A DNA stretch of 64,000 bases from Forficula auricularia (Eukaryota > Arthropoda > Insecta > Dermaptera > Forficulidae): contig JALMQS010000187.1 in the NCBI GenBank assembly GCA_024734495.1, forward strand, positions 18,538,455 to 18,602,454, written 5' to 3'. Below, piece after piece: positions 31,480-41,649 of the stretch (positions are counted from its first letter, which is position 1; each line of letters begins with the position of its first letter). The notes beneath the pieces are model-generated. The model worked only from the letters and a program-made list of their open reading frames with translations. It was not told the origin of the DNA and ran no database searches. A program made the translations under genes and the position numbers.

Positions 31480-32060
31480 AATAAAAATAAAAAGTTACTT
31501 TCTCTAGAATTTAGAAAGCAACACTAAGATGTTAAATATTTTTATAAATAGACAATTGTACAGATTATCCTGATGACCAGATTACCTTTAAATCTAAATC
31601 TAAATATTTATGAAAATTTATTTTTCTCTAAAATTTTTTTATAAACATTCGAAAAACAATCTATATCTGACCTCTCATTAATCGAATTTTTGTTATTTAA
31701 TTATCTAAAGAATATAATTTGGAAAAAAAGATTAATTTTTGAAATGATCGAAATTTTAAATAACAAAAATTCGATTAATAAGAGGTCAGATATGGATTGA
31801 TTTTCGAATGTTTATAAAAAAATTTTAGAGAAAAATAAATTTTCATAAATATTTATATTTAGATTTAAAGGTAATCTGGTCACCAGGACAATCTGTACAA
31901 TTGTCTATTTATAAAAATATATTAATATCTTAGTGTTGCTTTCTAAATTCTAGAGAAAGCAACTTTTTTTTTTTTTGAAAAAATTTTGTCATTGAAAAAG
32001 AGAGAAATATTCCCGAAACGTTTGACTTTGAATAAACGTGTTTTGGAATGTGTTTTTTTT
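31480..32060. mobile_element. Family R-like foldback, copy 2, multi-layered
   Basis: Nested inverted pairs: 'gaatttagaaagcaacacta' (31508) with its inverse (about 31940), 'gacaattgtacagattatcc' (31551) with its inverse (about 31885), and 'atctgacctctcattaatcg' (31666) with its inverse (about 31775). It ends with a 'gaaatattcccgaaacgttt' arm. It shares the 'caattgtaca' inner arm with R1. Confidence 0.7.
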
Positions 32061-32074
32061 ATAAAGATTTGTTT

Positions 32075-32130
32075 TTTTTATATGCTTATTTGCATTAAGC
32101 AGAGGACAACCTCATCGATTTCTCTTTATG
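32075..32130 (+). repeat. Family P arm fragment
   Basis: 'ttatttgcattaagcagagg' and 'acaacctcatcgatttctct' match the P outer arm. The motif cacacaat-type loop is missing and the partner arm is absent. Confidence 0.5.
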
Positions 32131-32445
32131 AGAAGAGTGTTCTAGTATCGAAGTCCTTCTCACGTGCTTTGTGTTATGGGTTAGCGACCGTATCCTTTCT
32201 GACTTTACAGATGGAGATGCGAACTTCTTTGTCAGGCGGGGGGCATTGACTGTAGGGGGACTGTTGGAGGGGGCCCGCACGTGTTTGCAATTTGACCGAG
32301 TGCGCGGTAACGGGCCCCGCGAGTACTCGTGACGTCACTGGTCAGGTAACGGCAATGCGCCGTTCGCCGTGTGACCTGCATTACCTGAGACCCCGTTGTT
32401 TTCCACCCGCGCACTCCGCCCCGCGAATGACGCTACTGCCTCTTC
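32131..32445. promoter_or_regulatory. CpG-rich island with E-boxes and CRE, possible promoter
   Basis: Strong local rise in GC and CpG. Exact CACGTG at 32161-32166 and 32278-32283, and the palindromic cAMP-response-type element GTGACGTCAC at 32329-32338. An inverted pair (tcaggtaa near 32342, attacctga near 32384) surrounds it. No downstream ORF continues from it, and short frames on both strands are artefacts of the composition. It may be a promoter or 5' UTR; the strand is unknown. Confidence 0.4.
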
Positions 32446-32790
32446 TTTAATCAAAACGCTTCCAAAAATCAACACCAAACAATCATCAAAATATATTAAA
32501 TGAAAAAAAAATCATCTACGTAATTTCTTTATAAAGAAAGTGGCATTTAGAGGTAAATTTCTATAACCAAGTCACTGAATAGATTTTGGATTTTATTAGT
32601 ATGTTATTTAATTTTAATGAATTATTATATTTACACAATTTGTAATAGAAATTAGTTAATTGTAGGGTATAATATTTTTTTAGAAGTTTTTATTTAAGGC
32701 TTTTTTAAAATTTTTAAAATGTTTATAAGGATTTTGATTAAAATAAAAAAATTGACTTATCACAGAATCTACAATATTATTAAATTGAAA
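32446..32790. other. AT-rich stretch, nothing recognised
   Basis: No repeat partner or exon signal was seen. Confidence 0.4.
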
Positions 32791-32794
32791 AGTT

Positions 32795-33068
32795 TTTTGT
32801 TTTGACGAGAGTAGCAGAGTTGTTGATTCACAAAGAGAAACAAAGAGGCTGTCCTCTGCTTGATGCAAACAAACATACACACATATATATCGAGATGATA
32901 TATCTATATATATATTATTTATTAATAATATATTAATAATATATTGTATATTTATTATTTATTAATAAATAAATAAATAATATATATATACAGATATATC
33001 ATCTCGATATATATGTGTGTATGTTTATTTACATTAAGCAGAGGACAACCTCTTTGTTTCTCTTTGTA
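32795..33068. mobile_element. Family P foldback, copy 2
   Basis: 'tgacgagagtagcagagttg', then 'gtcctctgcttgatgcaaac', then inverted AT-rich arms, then the inverse 'tttacattaagcagaggaca'. The central hammerhead-like segment has been replaced by AT-rich sequence around 32930. Confidence 0.75.
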
Positions 33069-33082
33069 AATATTATTAAATA

Positions 33083-33630
33083 CTTTAAACGAAATTTTCT
33101 CTGGAGAGAGAGGAACTGGTAGAAATTTTAATTGAATGTAATGGAAGGCAGCCCAGAGGTAGTGAGGAAGAAAAATTAGCACATATACAAATAAGGTGTA
33201 ATTTATTGGAATCCTTCCTCCTTTCCTTTCAAACCGACGTTTCGGAGGATTTTTCCCTCCTTCTTCAGGGTTTCAAAGGGTCAATGAATGAAACAAATAA
33301 AATGTTTTCCTTCTTCTCTCCACAGTAGTGTTCAAAAAACTTTCTTCCTTTTTAACAAAGGCATAGAAAAAACCTACTACTTAATTCTTTTTCCTATGCC
33401 TTTGTTAAAAATGAAGAAAGTTTTTGAACACTACTGTGGAGAGAAGAAGGAAACATTTTATTTGTTTCATTCATTGACCCTTTGAAACCCTTAAGAAGGA
33501 AGGAAAAATCCTCCGAAACGTCGGTTTGAAAGGAAAAGAGGAAGGATTCTAATAAATTACACCTTATTTTATATGTGTTAATTTTTTCTTTCCTCACTAC
33601 CTCTGGGCTGCCTTCCATTACATTCAATTA
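33083..33630 (+). mobile_element. Family U foldback, copy 3, best preserved
   Basis: Identical 11-mers ATTATTAAATA at 33072-33082 and 33631-33641. A 44-bp one-sided head (33083-33126) is followed by a nearly perfect palindrome of about 500 bp: termini 'gaatgtaatggaaggcagcc' and the inverse, then the hammerhead-like arms, then 'caaagggtcaatgaatgaaa' and its inverse. ORFs on both strands are arm shadows. Confidence 0.9.
33232..33268 (-). ncRNA. Hammerhead-like core, left arm of U3
   Basis: The minus strand reads CTGAAGA, one A, GGAGG-gaaaaat-CCTCC, GAAACGTC. Upstream CTTTGAAACC and downstream GGTTTGAAAG can pair as stem I with one mismatch. AC/GU could form a two-pair stem III. This is the most complete core in the window; the extra A before stem II is its only departure. 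The right arm (about 33489-33525) reads CTTAAGA and is defective. Confidence 0.5.
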
Positions 33631-33659
33631 ATTATTAAATATTTTTTTTTTATTATTTA

Positions 33660-34022
33660 TGTCCATCGATTAAATTAATAAAGTTGTTGTAGGGAAATAA
33701 GGACAATAGGTTACGCAAATAATTTTTATTTTTTGCCAGCGTTTCCTCAACTTTGTTGACTTCTTCAGGGCTCAAATAAATTAACTTCTTTGCATATTTG
33801 TCATTTTATCAATATTCCTTCTTAACAAACATATCAGGGCAGTCATCAAACAGATTGAAAATCTGGCCTAATATGTTTGCTAAGAAGGAATATTGATAAA
33901 ATGACAAATATGAAAAGAAGGTAATTTATTTGAGCACTGAGGAGGTCAACAAAGTTGACGAAGCGTTGGCAAAAAATGAAAATTATTTGCATAAGCTATT
34001 GTCCTTATTTCCCTACAAAAAC
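33660..34022 (+). mobile_element. Family T foldback, copy 2, with 11-bp target duplication
   Basis: TTTATTATTTA at 33649-33659 and 34023-34033. A one-sided head (33660 to about 33690) precedes inverted arms starting 'gtagggaaataaggacaata'. Both arms contain the GTCAAC-AAA-GTTGAC hairpin next to CTGAAGA (left, minus) or CTGAGGA (right, plus, with GAAGC). Confidence 0.8.
33739..33768 (-). ncRNA. Hammerhead-like core, left arm of T2
   Basis: The minus strand reads CTGAAGA, one A, GTCAAC-AAA-GTTGAG, GAAACGCT. Stem II has five good pairs and one terminal mismatch (the right-arm version is perfect). Confidence 0.4.
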
Positions 34023-34132
34023 TTTATTATTTAATACTTATATCAAGTAAAATTAATTTTTTATTTCTAGGAAAAAAATAGCAAAGACTTTTATTATTTT
34101 GTAGAACAACCCTCTTAGCACACTTGGTCTAG

Positions 34133-35110
34133 AACAGTGGTTCCCAACCTTTTCTGGAGGTTGACTAACACCTAAAAATTTTCAAAATTCGAAAAAATAG
34201 TAATTTTCAAGGACCACTACCGGTCTTAAAATATGTAGAATGAATTGAAGTTGAAAATAAAAAAATTATCAAAAAAATCGAAGAGTACATATGTTGCAGT
34301 AAAAACTCGTTTTTAGTAAGAACGCGTTTTTACTAGTTAAAACGAGTTTCACTAAATATCTTTATGGCAACTAGAGTTTACTAATGTTGGTTGAGTTTGG
34401 TTCAAAGGTCTAGAATCTGCATTTTTGACCTTCCGCCTCATTGTGAGTTTTTATTTTCAAACATTTTTAAACAAAAATGTCAATAATTATATCCTCTATA
34501 ACTTTGCTTTTAATTTTTGACATTTTTGTTTAAAAAATTTTGAAAATAAACACCCAAAATGAGGCGGAAGGTCAAAAATGAAGATTCTAGACCTTTATAC
34601 CAAATTCAATCAACATCAGTAAACTCTAATTGGCATAAAGGTATTCAGTGAAACGCGATTTAACTAGTAATAACGCGGTCTTACTAAAAAAAAACGGGTT
34701 TTTACTGCAACACATACATTTACAAAAATAATATTAAAATTTTCAAACTGAAAAATTGCATATAAAAACACTTTAAATAATTTTTTGTATATTTGTTCGA
34801 AAAAGTATGTAAAAAAACAAAAATTTCAAAAAATAAATTTTGAATTTGGACCATTTTTGAAGAAATTATTAGCAAAAAACAGAAAAAAGAGCGTTTTTTT
34901 CAAAATTATATATCTTTTAAACCGGTGATTAAACAAATTTCAAAATTTACAAGGAAGAGTTTTTTAATGGATACTAAAAAATGAAGGATTTTCTACTAAT
35001 TCTTTATTTTAAACACCTGTTAAAGATAAAAATCAATTTAAAATAACTAAAAAAAGAGAACTCAATACCAAATAGTGGTTTTAATAATGTTAATAGATAG
35101 GATAGATAGG
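34133..35110 (+). mobile_element. Family L copy beginning with a hAT-like terminus
   Basis: Starts cagtggttcccaacctttt, a typical hAT terminal sequence, and soon has 'aaggaccactaccggtctta', also hAT-like. The body ('ttatcaaaaaaatcgaagag', 'atatcttttaaaccggtgat') matches family L elsewhere in inverse orientation. No right terminus or 8-bp duplication could be found. Family C interrupts it at 34292-34712. Confidence 0.55.
34292..34712. mobile_element. Family C MITE, copy 2
   Basis: 421 bp with arms tgttgcagtaaaaactcg... and their inverse. It interrupts family L: the uninterrupted order is seen at about 35240 in the related copy. Confidence 0.8.
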
Positions 35111-35157
35111 AAATTTTTTTTCGAAATTTTCAAAAATTAAAAAATCTAGGAATAATT

Positions 35158-35345
35158 TTTATAGGACCACTATCAACCTTGTCTTAAGATTTGTAGAATG
35201 AATAAAAGTTAAAAATAAAAAATTATCAAAAAAATCGAAGAGTACAACAGTTTCGAAAACAAGATTAAAATTTCCAAACTGAAAAATCGCATATAAAAAC
35301 AATTTAAATAATTTTTTTGTATTTTTTTTTCGAAAAGTGTGTAAA
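35158..35345 (+). repeat. Family L partial duplicate
   Basis: Repeats the 34216-34290 and 34730-34800 segments of the preceding L copy ('ggaccactatcaaccttgtc', 'ttatcaaaaaaatcgaagag') without the C insertion, which gives an empty-site control for C2. Confidence 0.7.
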
Positions 35346-35474
35346 ATAAACTTCAATGGATCGTTGCTAAACTTTATCCAAATTCATTTGAAATATTAAT
35401 ATGTTTATTCCTTTATTATTAATCAGATATCATTTGCGATTTGCAGTTCATGTTGACTTTAATTCAAAAATAAT

Positions 35475-35830
35475 GATCGATTCTCATCTAATACTCGAGG
35501 AATAACAATCCTACATTGGATTTTTAACGTTTCGGTTATTATTGGTAACCAGTGCTGAAGACATGGAGGAATCTACTTAAAATCAAAATTAACGATCGAT
35601 TCTCATCTAATACTTGAGGAATAACAATTCTACATTAGATTTTTGACCCTTCGATTATTATTGTTAATCATTGCTGAAGACATGGAGGAATCGGCTTAAA
35701 ATAAAAAATAAAGATCGATTCTTATCTATTACTAGAGAAATAACCTTATTGCATTTCATTTTTGATGTTTTGACTATCAATGGCAACCTCTACTGGAAAC
35801 GTGGAAGAATCGACTTGAAATCAAAAAGAC
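35475..35830 (+). repeat. 119-bp tandem repeat, three copies
   Basis: Units beginning gatcgattct at 35475, 35594 and 35713. Each has a 'gaataacaat' block, a degenerate 'aacgtttcggttattattgg' block and 'ctgaagacatggaggaatc'. The minus strand of the first unit keeps a hairpin ggttacc...aacc before CGAAACG, related to the foldback arms but without CTGANGA. Confidence 0.85.
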
Positions 35831-35861
35831 TAAATTATTTTATGATAAACAACTCAAGCTT

Positions 35862-36010
35862 GAGTTATGAGCAAAAACCGAAATTCCATATCTTTTAAAC
35901 CGGTCAAAAAAATTTCAAAGTTTACCAGGAAGAGTTTTTTAATGGGTATTAAAAAATGTTAAAAAATGAAGAAAATCAAAAATTAAAATTTTTCAAACCG
36001 TCTGTTTTGG
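35862..36010 (-). repeat. Family L fragment
   Basis: 'atcttttaaaccggtcaaaa' and 'ttaaaatttttcaaaccgtc' match L5 in inverse orientation. Confidence 0.6.
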
Positions 36011-36500
36011 CTTAATTATGTATTTTTTATATTCTTCCAAAATGTGGGCGACTTGTTTATTAGTCCAAAATCACTTTCGACTAAAAAGACGCTGAAATTG
36101 GCGTGGATTCCTTGTTCTACTATATCTCGAGTGAATGACTCATCTGAGCTGGTCTTTGCTGAGCATCCAGACCTAAGTAGGACTTGCATTGAAACTCCTA
36201 TTCCGTTCTCTTTCGATTTCTCACTCCTTATCTCTCTCATTAAATCAGTCAATGAGTATCGAACTTTATCGAACTTAACTTGTTACTTTATCTAGTACAT
36301 AATGATTTAAATCTACACACGCAAACAATATGAAAATCATGTTTTACGATTTGGATTTGAGTTCTCGATCATAGATATCAAAGAAATATATATGTAAATA
36401 AAGATTTTAAAACCAAAGAAAGAAGATTATGAGGTTGAGTATTTTTTTATTACTTTATATTTACACTATTATATTAGTGCATTTTTTTGTTTTTACCTTA
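36011..36500. other. Stretch with no recognised feature
   Basis: The plus-strand frame 36044-36295 (Ser/Leu-rich, 'LISLIKSVNEYRTLSNLTCY' near its end) and the opposing minus frame have no identifiable domain. There is no convincing splice context. Confidence 0.35.
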
Positions 36501-36504
36501 TCCA

Positions 36505-36540
36505 ATGCGAAGCAGGTCGAGGAATAAAGATTTTTTTTTA
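36505..36540 (+). mobile_element. LINE 3'-end fragment, plus strand
   Basis: Shares 22 bp at 36511-36533 (agcaggtcgaggaataaaga and the next bases) with the LINE 3' end at 18349-18480, followed by a T-rich tail. Only the extreme 3' end is recognisable. Confidence 0.55.
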
Positions 36541-36865
36541 TAATTATTTGAAGAAGGAAATGAATAAATGATTTTTTTTTAATTTCTTCAAAATCATTGA
36601 AATAAATATTACAAATTTGAAAAATTGTAATAATATAAGGATCTATCGGACGCTTGTAGTTAATGAGCAAAAATTTGGTACACGACTTTTAATAAACTTT
36701 GCTTTGTGCTTAGTTTCAACATTATAGCTCAAACCATATGCTGACAAAAATTAGAAATTTTCTGGATGTGATGTAATAGTAGAATTGATTAAAATAATTC
36801 AATTTTATGTGTTTCGAAGGTGAACATAATATTATATATACTAGTAGATATATATATGTATAATT

Positions 36866-36892
36866 TTTCGGTCCTTTTTTGACCTTCATCAG
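36866..36892 (-). ncRNA. Hammerhead-like core
   Basis: The minus strand reads CTGATGA, one A, GGTC-aaaaaag-GACC, GAAAA. The stem is perfect over four pairs. No inverted partner was found. Confidence 0.35.
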
Positions 36893-37114
36893 CACCTGAG
36901 ATACAAATAAATTATTATGAATCCCCTTGAGTCTAAGTTCGAAAATGCTAAATAATATATTTTTTTAAATATGTTTATTAATATAATATACAGTATATTG
37001 AGAATTCAATAAAATTGGGGAAAGCGTGCTGAGTTTTAAAAGTCTTCAATTTTTCAAATTAAATAACATAAATTTAAGAATTATATTTTTTTAAGTAAAT
37101 TGAAGAAAAAAATT

Positions 37115-37450
37115 TCACAGAGAGTAGCAGAATTTTCATAAATAAAGGAGACAATAAAAGAGTGTGTCTTCTGCTGGAAAAGTAATTTTTTTAAATTTAT
37201 TTATAACGATGTTATAGTTTCGAGGGCTTTGTCCTCTTCATCAGTCTATTACAATTGATTCACAGGAATTAATGTGTGAAAGTGAGTTTTATACGTGGTC
37301 TGGGCAAATTATGATTCATTATATACTGATGAAGAGGGCAAAGCCCTCGAAACTATAATCACTTTATAAATAAATTTTAAAAAAAAATTCCAGTAGAAGA
37401 CACAGTCTTTTATTGTCTCATTTAATTTATAAAAATTCTGCTACTCTCGG
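37115..37450. mobile_element. Family Q foldback, copy 2
   Basis: 'gagagtagcagaattttcat', 'ggagacaataaaagagtgtg', 'tcttctgctgga' and their inverses form the arms. Both arms keep the motif: minus strand about 37214-37246 (GAGGAC/GCCCTC, one mismatch) and plus strand about 37326-37360 (GAGGGC/GCCCTC, perfect). Confidence 0.8.
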
Positions 37451-37639
37451 CAAAAAGAAACTTTCATTTTACTTAAACAAATCTTATTGTTAAATTTATG
37501 TTATTTAATTTAAAAAATTTAATAAAGAAAAATTGAAAACTTTTAAGAATCAGCACACTTTCCCCAATTTTCTTGAATTGACAATTTTTGTCAGCATATG
37601 GTTTTGACCTACAATGTTGAAACTAGTAAATAATTTTTT

Positions 37640-38479
37640 TGGGGCTTTTTAACTACATGCGTACGAAAGGACCTTATATTAATAAAATTCGATATTTTTT
37701 GTAATATTTCAACAGCAAGTTTTGTAGAAAGCTCAAAATAAATCAATTCTTTGTTTTGAAAAAAATTTGGCATTAGGCGAACCCTTCCGTTTTTGATCTA
37801 ATCGGGATATTGTAATTTAAACATGTCTTATACAAAAAGACTGAAAAAACAACAATTATCATTCTCATAAAAGAAAAACTGTTAATTTTTTAGCCTATTC
37901 ACTAATCTATAGAATAATATTTACTAGATGCAATTTATTAATTAAAAGAAAATTCAATTAAAAATATTTATTTATTTGCATACTTAGTGTCTATTAAAGA
38001 AAACACAGTTGATTAATTCTTTACTCTTAATAAATATATAAAATACCGTTTTAATACAAATGAATGGGTCTTTCTTTCTACAATAATTTCTAATGGATCA
38101 AATCACGTCCGGACTATCATCTTAGCAGCTTCTTAGATGCTAATAGATTGCAGGGGATATATATCAATCCTACGCTCTGACAGAATTTTAATTCGAATAT
38201 GAAATAATAATAATTATAATTTATTCAGCTGTATGGTTCCAATCAATATACTATTATAAATCTGGTCATGCAACTTTTACCATTAAAACGAAAACAAAAG
38301 ATCAAGTTTCTTGATTAAATACGCAAGGTGGAATTGATGAATTGAATGGTACTGTAGTTCGCTTTGTGTGTGTGTATGTGTATGTATGTGAGCCACTTGA
38401 GAACTTGAATCAGATATACTGAGTGGATTCATTAATATCTTCCCACGCGGGCAGAGGCAGGCATCTGTCCGTTCCTCTG
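37640..38479. other. AT-rich stretch with a short (GT)n tract
   Basis: Only a gtgtgtgtgtatgtgtatgt tract near 38366 was noted. The minus ORF 38283-38492 crosses it and is not convincing. Confidence 0.4.
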
Positions 38480-38880
38480 TAATGCTAATCAACTCTTAAC
38501 ATAGTAAATGAAAATAATTCAAAGAATAACAGAACCTTGAGTGATGGGATTTTCACTCCTTTGGGAGTTTCGCAATCTTGTCGCTATGTGTCGTTGACAT
38601 CGCCTGATCTTTTCAAATTCAAACTCGATTCAAACTGCTCTAGGGCCTACATGTTTAGATAAATAAAAATCTGATGTGATTTAAGGAGATCGTAATGCTA
38701 ATCAACTCTTAACATTAAAATGAAAATAATTCAAAGAATAACAGAACCTTGAGTGATAGGATTTTCACTCCTTAGAGAGTTTCGCAATTGACATCGCCTG
38801 ATCTTTTCAAATTCAAACTGCTCTAGGGCCTACATATTTAGATAAATAAAAATCTGATGTGATTTAAGGACGTTGTAACT
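38480..38880 (+). repeat. Tandem duplication of about 213 bp
   Basis: taatgctaatcaactcttaa begins at 38480 and again at 38693. Both units continue through 'ataacagaaccttgagtgat', 'cgcctgatcttttcaaattc' and 'gggcctacat'. The second unit has small internal deletions. Confidence 0.85.
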
Positions 38881-39054
38881 TTACACTGTATCAGCCCCTT
38901 CAGTAGAGTTAAATAATTTTTTATATTAGAAAACAAATTTATACAATTAAAAAACAGAAAAACAAGTGTTTTTACTTAGTTTTTACAAAATATGACTCTC
39001 AAAATTAATTAAGACTATTGTGATAAAAAAGGAAAATAATGTCATTTAATATAA

Positions 39055-39200
39055 AAAAGCCGGCTAAGTGCGAGCCACACTCGCATACCGAGAATTCTGA
39101 ACCTAATATACGAGCATCTAGCTGATCGACCAGTCACTCCGAGAGGTCATCAGGCAGTAAAAAAAATTTTATATCTTCCAATAAATACTTAAGATGACGA
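39055..39200 (+). repeat. Insect-type 'ggctaagtgcgag' repeat, copy 1
   Basis: 'ccggctaagtgcgagccaca' and 'ctcgcataccgag' followed by 'gctgatcgaccagtcactcc' match the degenerate copy at 58445-58620. I recall this as a very common dispersed sequence in insect genomes; no database was checked. Confidence 0.5.
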
Positions 39201-40059
39201 ATTTGTTTGATTTGCAATTCATTAGAAAACAATTGACTAATTTTAAGGATTTATCCATAGTTTTTATTTAAGAATGTGATTGAAATTCGACTGGTACAAA
39301 AATCATCTAAAAATGTTAACGATGAGGCTCTCTCACCCGACATTTAAAAAAATAAACTTAACTCTATTTAAAATGATATTTATACTTCACATCCTATGAT
39401 AAAAAAAAATATTTTTTTATTTTGAACACCATGACATTTTTTTGTTCATCTGCTGTTCTTTGGTTTTACTAAACTTTCCAGAGAGGCTGTTTTAAAAAAA
39501 TGAAATTACCTAGTACATGGTACTGGTTATACCATAATAACAGATAAACTTTAAGACGATTTTCCTAACTCTTAGCTATTTGTAACTCAACATGTTCATT
39601 CATCCATCAAGCTATTCAAATGTCAAGAGTAATAAACGTCAAGTATGAGTTTTCGGATTTCAAACAAAACCTAATCATCTCTTAATCTTAATATATAAGA
39701 ACAAAATATTAAATTTCGTTCTGAAATTCTTTATAGTTAAGGTTAGAGCGAACGGAAAATTTGACCACGTATCAATCTACTAATATATAAAAACACGAAT
39801 CACAGTTATGTTGACAAAAAAAAAAATTTTTCTTAAAATATTATTTTTTGATGGTTATCATTTAAATATTTTTCATAAGCTTAACATCATGATTTCGCTT
39901 TTTAACACGCATTAGCTTGACCTGTATGTTTGTATGTATCAATGTAACGGAATGATTCAACTTAATTTTAAGGCATCTGATTAAATTGAATTTTTGCATA
40001 CTTATTAAGAGCCGATGACAATAGAATAATTTTAAACAATCGAGCAGAAAAAATTAACA
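39201..40059. other. AT-rich stretch, nothing firmly recognised
   Basis: 'ctactaatatataaaaacac' near 39778 recalls a common insect repeat start, but the evidence is too short to call. Confidence 0.3.
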
Positions 40060-40560
40060 GGGGTGGGCGAAATTTGTAAATTATAGCCCCTTTTGGTCCA
40101 AACTCAACCAAAATTAGTATATGTTGCAATAAAAACCAGTTTTTAGTAAGACCTGGCTGGTTCTATGTAGTTGAAACGCGTTTAACTGAATACCTTTGTT
40201 GCAATTAGAATTTACTGATGTTGGTTGAATTTGATTCAAACGTCTAAAAATTTAAACAAAAATATCAAAAATTACATTCTCTACAACTTTGCTTCTAATT
40301 TTTGACATTTTCGTTTAAAATTGAAAATATAGACCCAAAATGAGATGGTTGGTCAAAAATGAAGTTTCTAGACCTTTGAACCAAACTCAACCAGCATCAG
40401 TAAATTCTATTATAGTTGCCACAAAGGTATTCAGTGAAACGCATTTTAACTAGTAAGAACCCGATCTTATTAAAAAACGTGTTTTTACTGCAACATATAC
40501 ATCATCTGTGGGCCCCCAGAAGGGTAAAAATACAAAATTAACAAAAATGGGAAGGGGGGG
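40060..40560 (+). repeat. Family J fragment split by family C
   Basis: 'ggtccaaactcaaccaaaat' then TATA, family C, TATA, then 'gtgggcccccagaag' restores the family J order around its 'gtatacataatcagtgg' block. Confidence 0.7.
40122..40495. mobile_element. Family C MITE, copy 3, with TATA duplication
   Basis: 374 bp, tgttgcaataaaaacc... to the inverse ending ttactgcaaca, flanked by TATA at 40118-40121 and 40496-40499. Family J shows the empty site with a single TATA. Confidence 0.85.
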
Positions 40561-40659
40561 AATTGGGAAAATATACTAGACTCTTGTCAAATTTAGTTTT
40601 ATTTAGTACGCGTGGAATTGTACCCATTTTAAGACTAAATAGTAATAAAATAAATTATA

Positions 40660-40930
40660 GTTTAAAAAAACTAAAAAAACACGCTTTTGTCAGTAATAAA
40701 CTAAAAAGTATAAAATAATGTACCTAAAAACTTTTTAATGTCCAATAACCAAGATAAAAAGGGTGGGGTCCTTCGTCGAAAATAATTAAAACTACCTATA
40801 GGCTTCGCAAAGAAGCCCCTCACGTTTCTTGACTTAGTTATTGGACATTAAAAAGTTTTTAGGTATATTATTTTATACTTTTTAGTGCATTGCTGACAAA
40901 GCGTGTTTTTTTAGCTTTTTTTAAGCAAAA
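40660..40930. mobile_element. MITE with terminal inverted repeats of about 100 bp
   Basis: 'ctaaaaaaacacgcttttgt' (about 40670) and 'aataatgtacctaaaaactt' (about 40713) are inverted at about 40903-40921 and 40850-40880. The roughly 70-bp loop is GC-richer ('ggcttcgcaaagaagcccct'). It is the only copy in the window, so the superfamily is not determined. Confidence 0.7.
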
Positions 40931-41116
40931 TTTATTTTTACAAAATAGTACTAGCCCTTTAAGAGATATTTTGAAAAAATGTAACAAAAACACCTGCATA
41001 GTTAGAATAATTGTCCATTTGTATGGTAAAGTAAAAAAAAGAGATTAATTCTCTGAATATTTGGCAATATTAAGCAAACAGAGCTGTTCCCAGAGTATGC
41101 TTTAGGTAAATTGTAA

Positions 41117-41380
41117 GTGGTAACTGGTAACGGTATTTTAGCCATGTGGCTGGCTAAACTCTTCGCGAGGGGGGTCATTGACCCCATGGACGCTTACCGT
41201 TGTTCGGTCCCTCCCACCGACACCTACCTGACGATAAACGCAAATACACCCACACAGATATCCAAAAAAAAAATTCATTTCGACAACGAGCGACTCATGA
41301 AGCAAATATTTCGAAGGAAACCATGCGGGTTGCGTTTTGGATTTGACAGGCGTACTCGATTTGGCCACTCACTTTCTTAA
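41117..41380 (+). other. GC-rich patch, possible exon or CpG island
   Basis: The plus frame is open for 87 codons (contains 'MWLAKLFARGVIDPMDAYRC') and the minus strand is open for 76 codons. An attttag precedes the patch at about 41135-41141 like a weak acceptor. It contains the palindrome ggggtcattgacccc. No domain is recognised in any frame. The composition could reflect a promoter or first exon. Confidence 0.3.
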
Positions 41381-41645
41381 TCGTGATATTTGTATTATTA
41401 TTATTTATTTTATTATTTATGTTTATTTATTTGCTATTGGCCTTGGCATTTTGAAAGCAGTCAAGCCCATTCGATGTCAGCAATTAAGCAACGTGTAAGT
41501 TCATAGATAGGTGACATGGTGACCATTTAAAACACTGTACGCGGTTGATTTAATTAGAGTTGTTTCAATTGTCTTAATCGAAATGTAATTATTTCATTAA
41601 AAAACAATTAATTAAATGCTAATATAAACTTCGAAAGATTTTATT
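41381..41645. other. Short unannotated stretch
   Basis: A 'cattcgatgtcagcaattaa' patch near 41469 is of unknown origin. Confidence 0.3.
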
Positions 41646-41649
41646 AATA

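Larger units (their letters stand above)
36711..37628. mobile_element. Three-layered foldback containing a Q core
   Basis: Outer pair: 'tagtttcaacattatagctc' (36711) with its inverse (about 37605) and 'aaaccatatgctgacaaaaa' with its inverse. Middle pair: 'ggggaaagcgtgctgagttt' (37018) with its inverse (about 37548). Inner element: family Q (37115-37450). A separate hammerhead-like motif lies at 36866-36892. Confidence 0.7.

Noticed and set aside
34133..35400. Complete hAT element starting at 34133
   Set aside because: The left terminus is good but no inverted right terminus or 8-bp duplication was found; kept as a family L copy with a hAT-like end.
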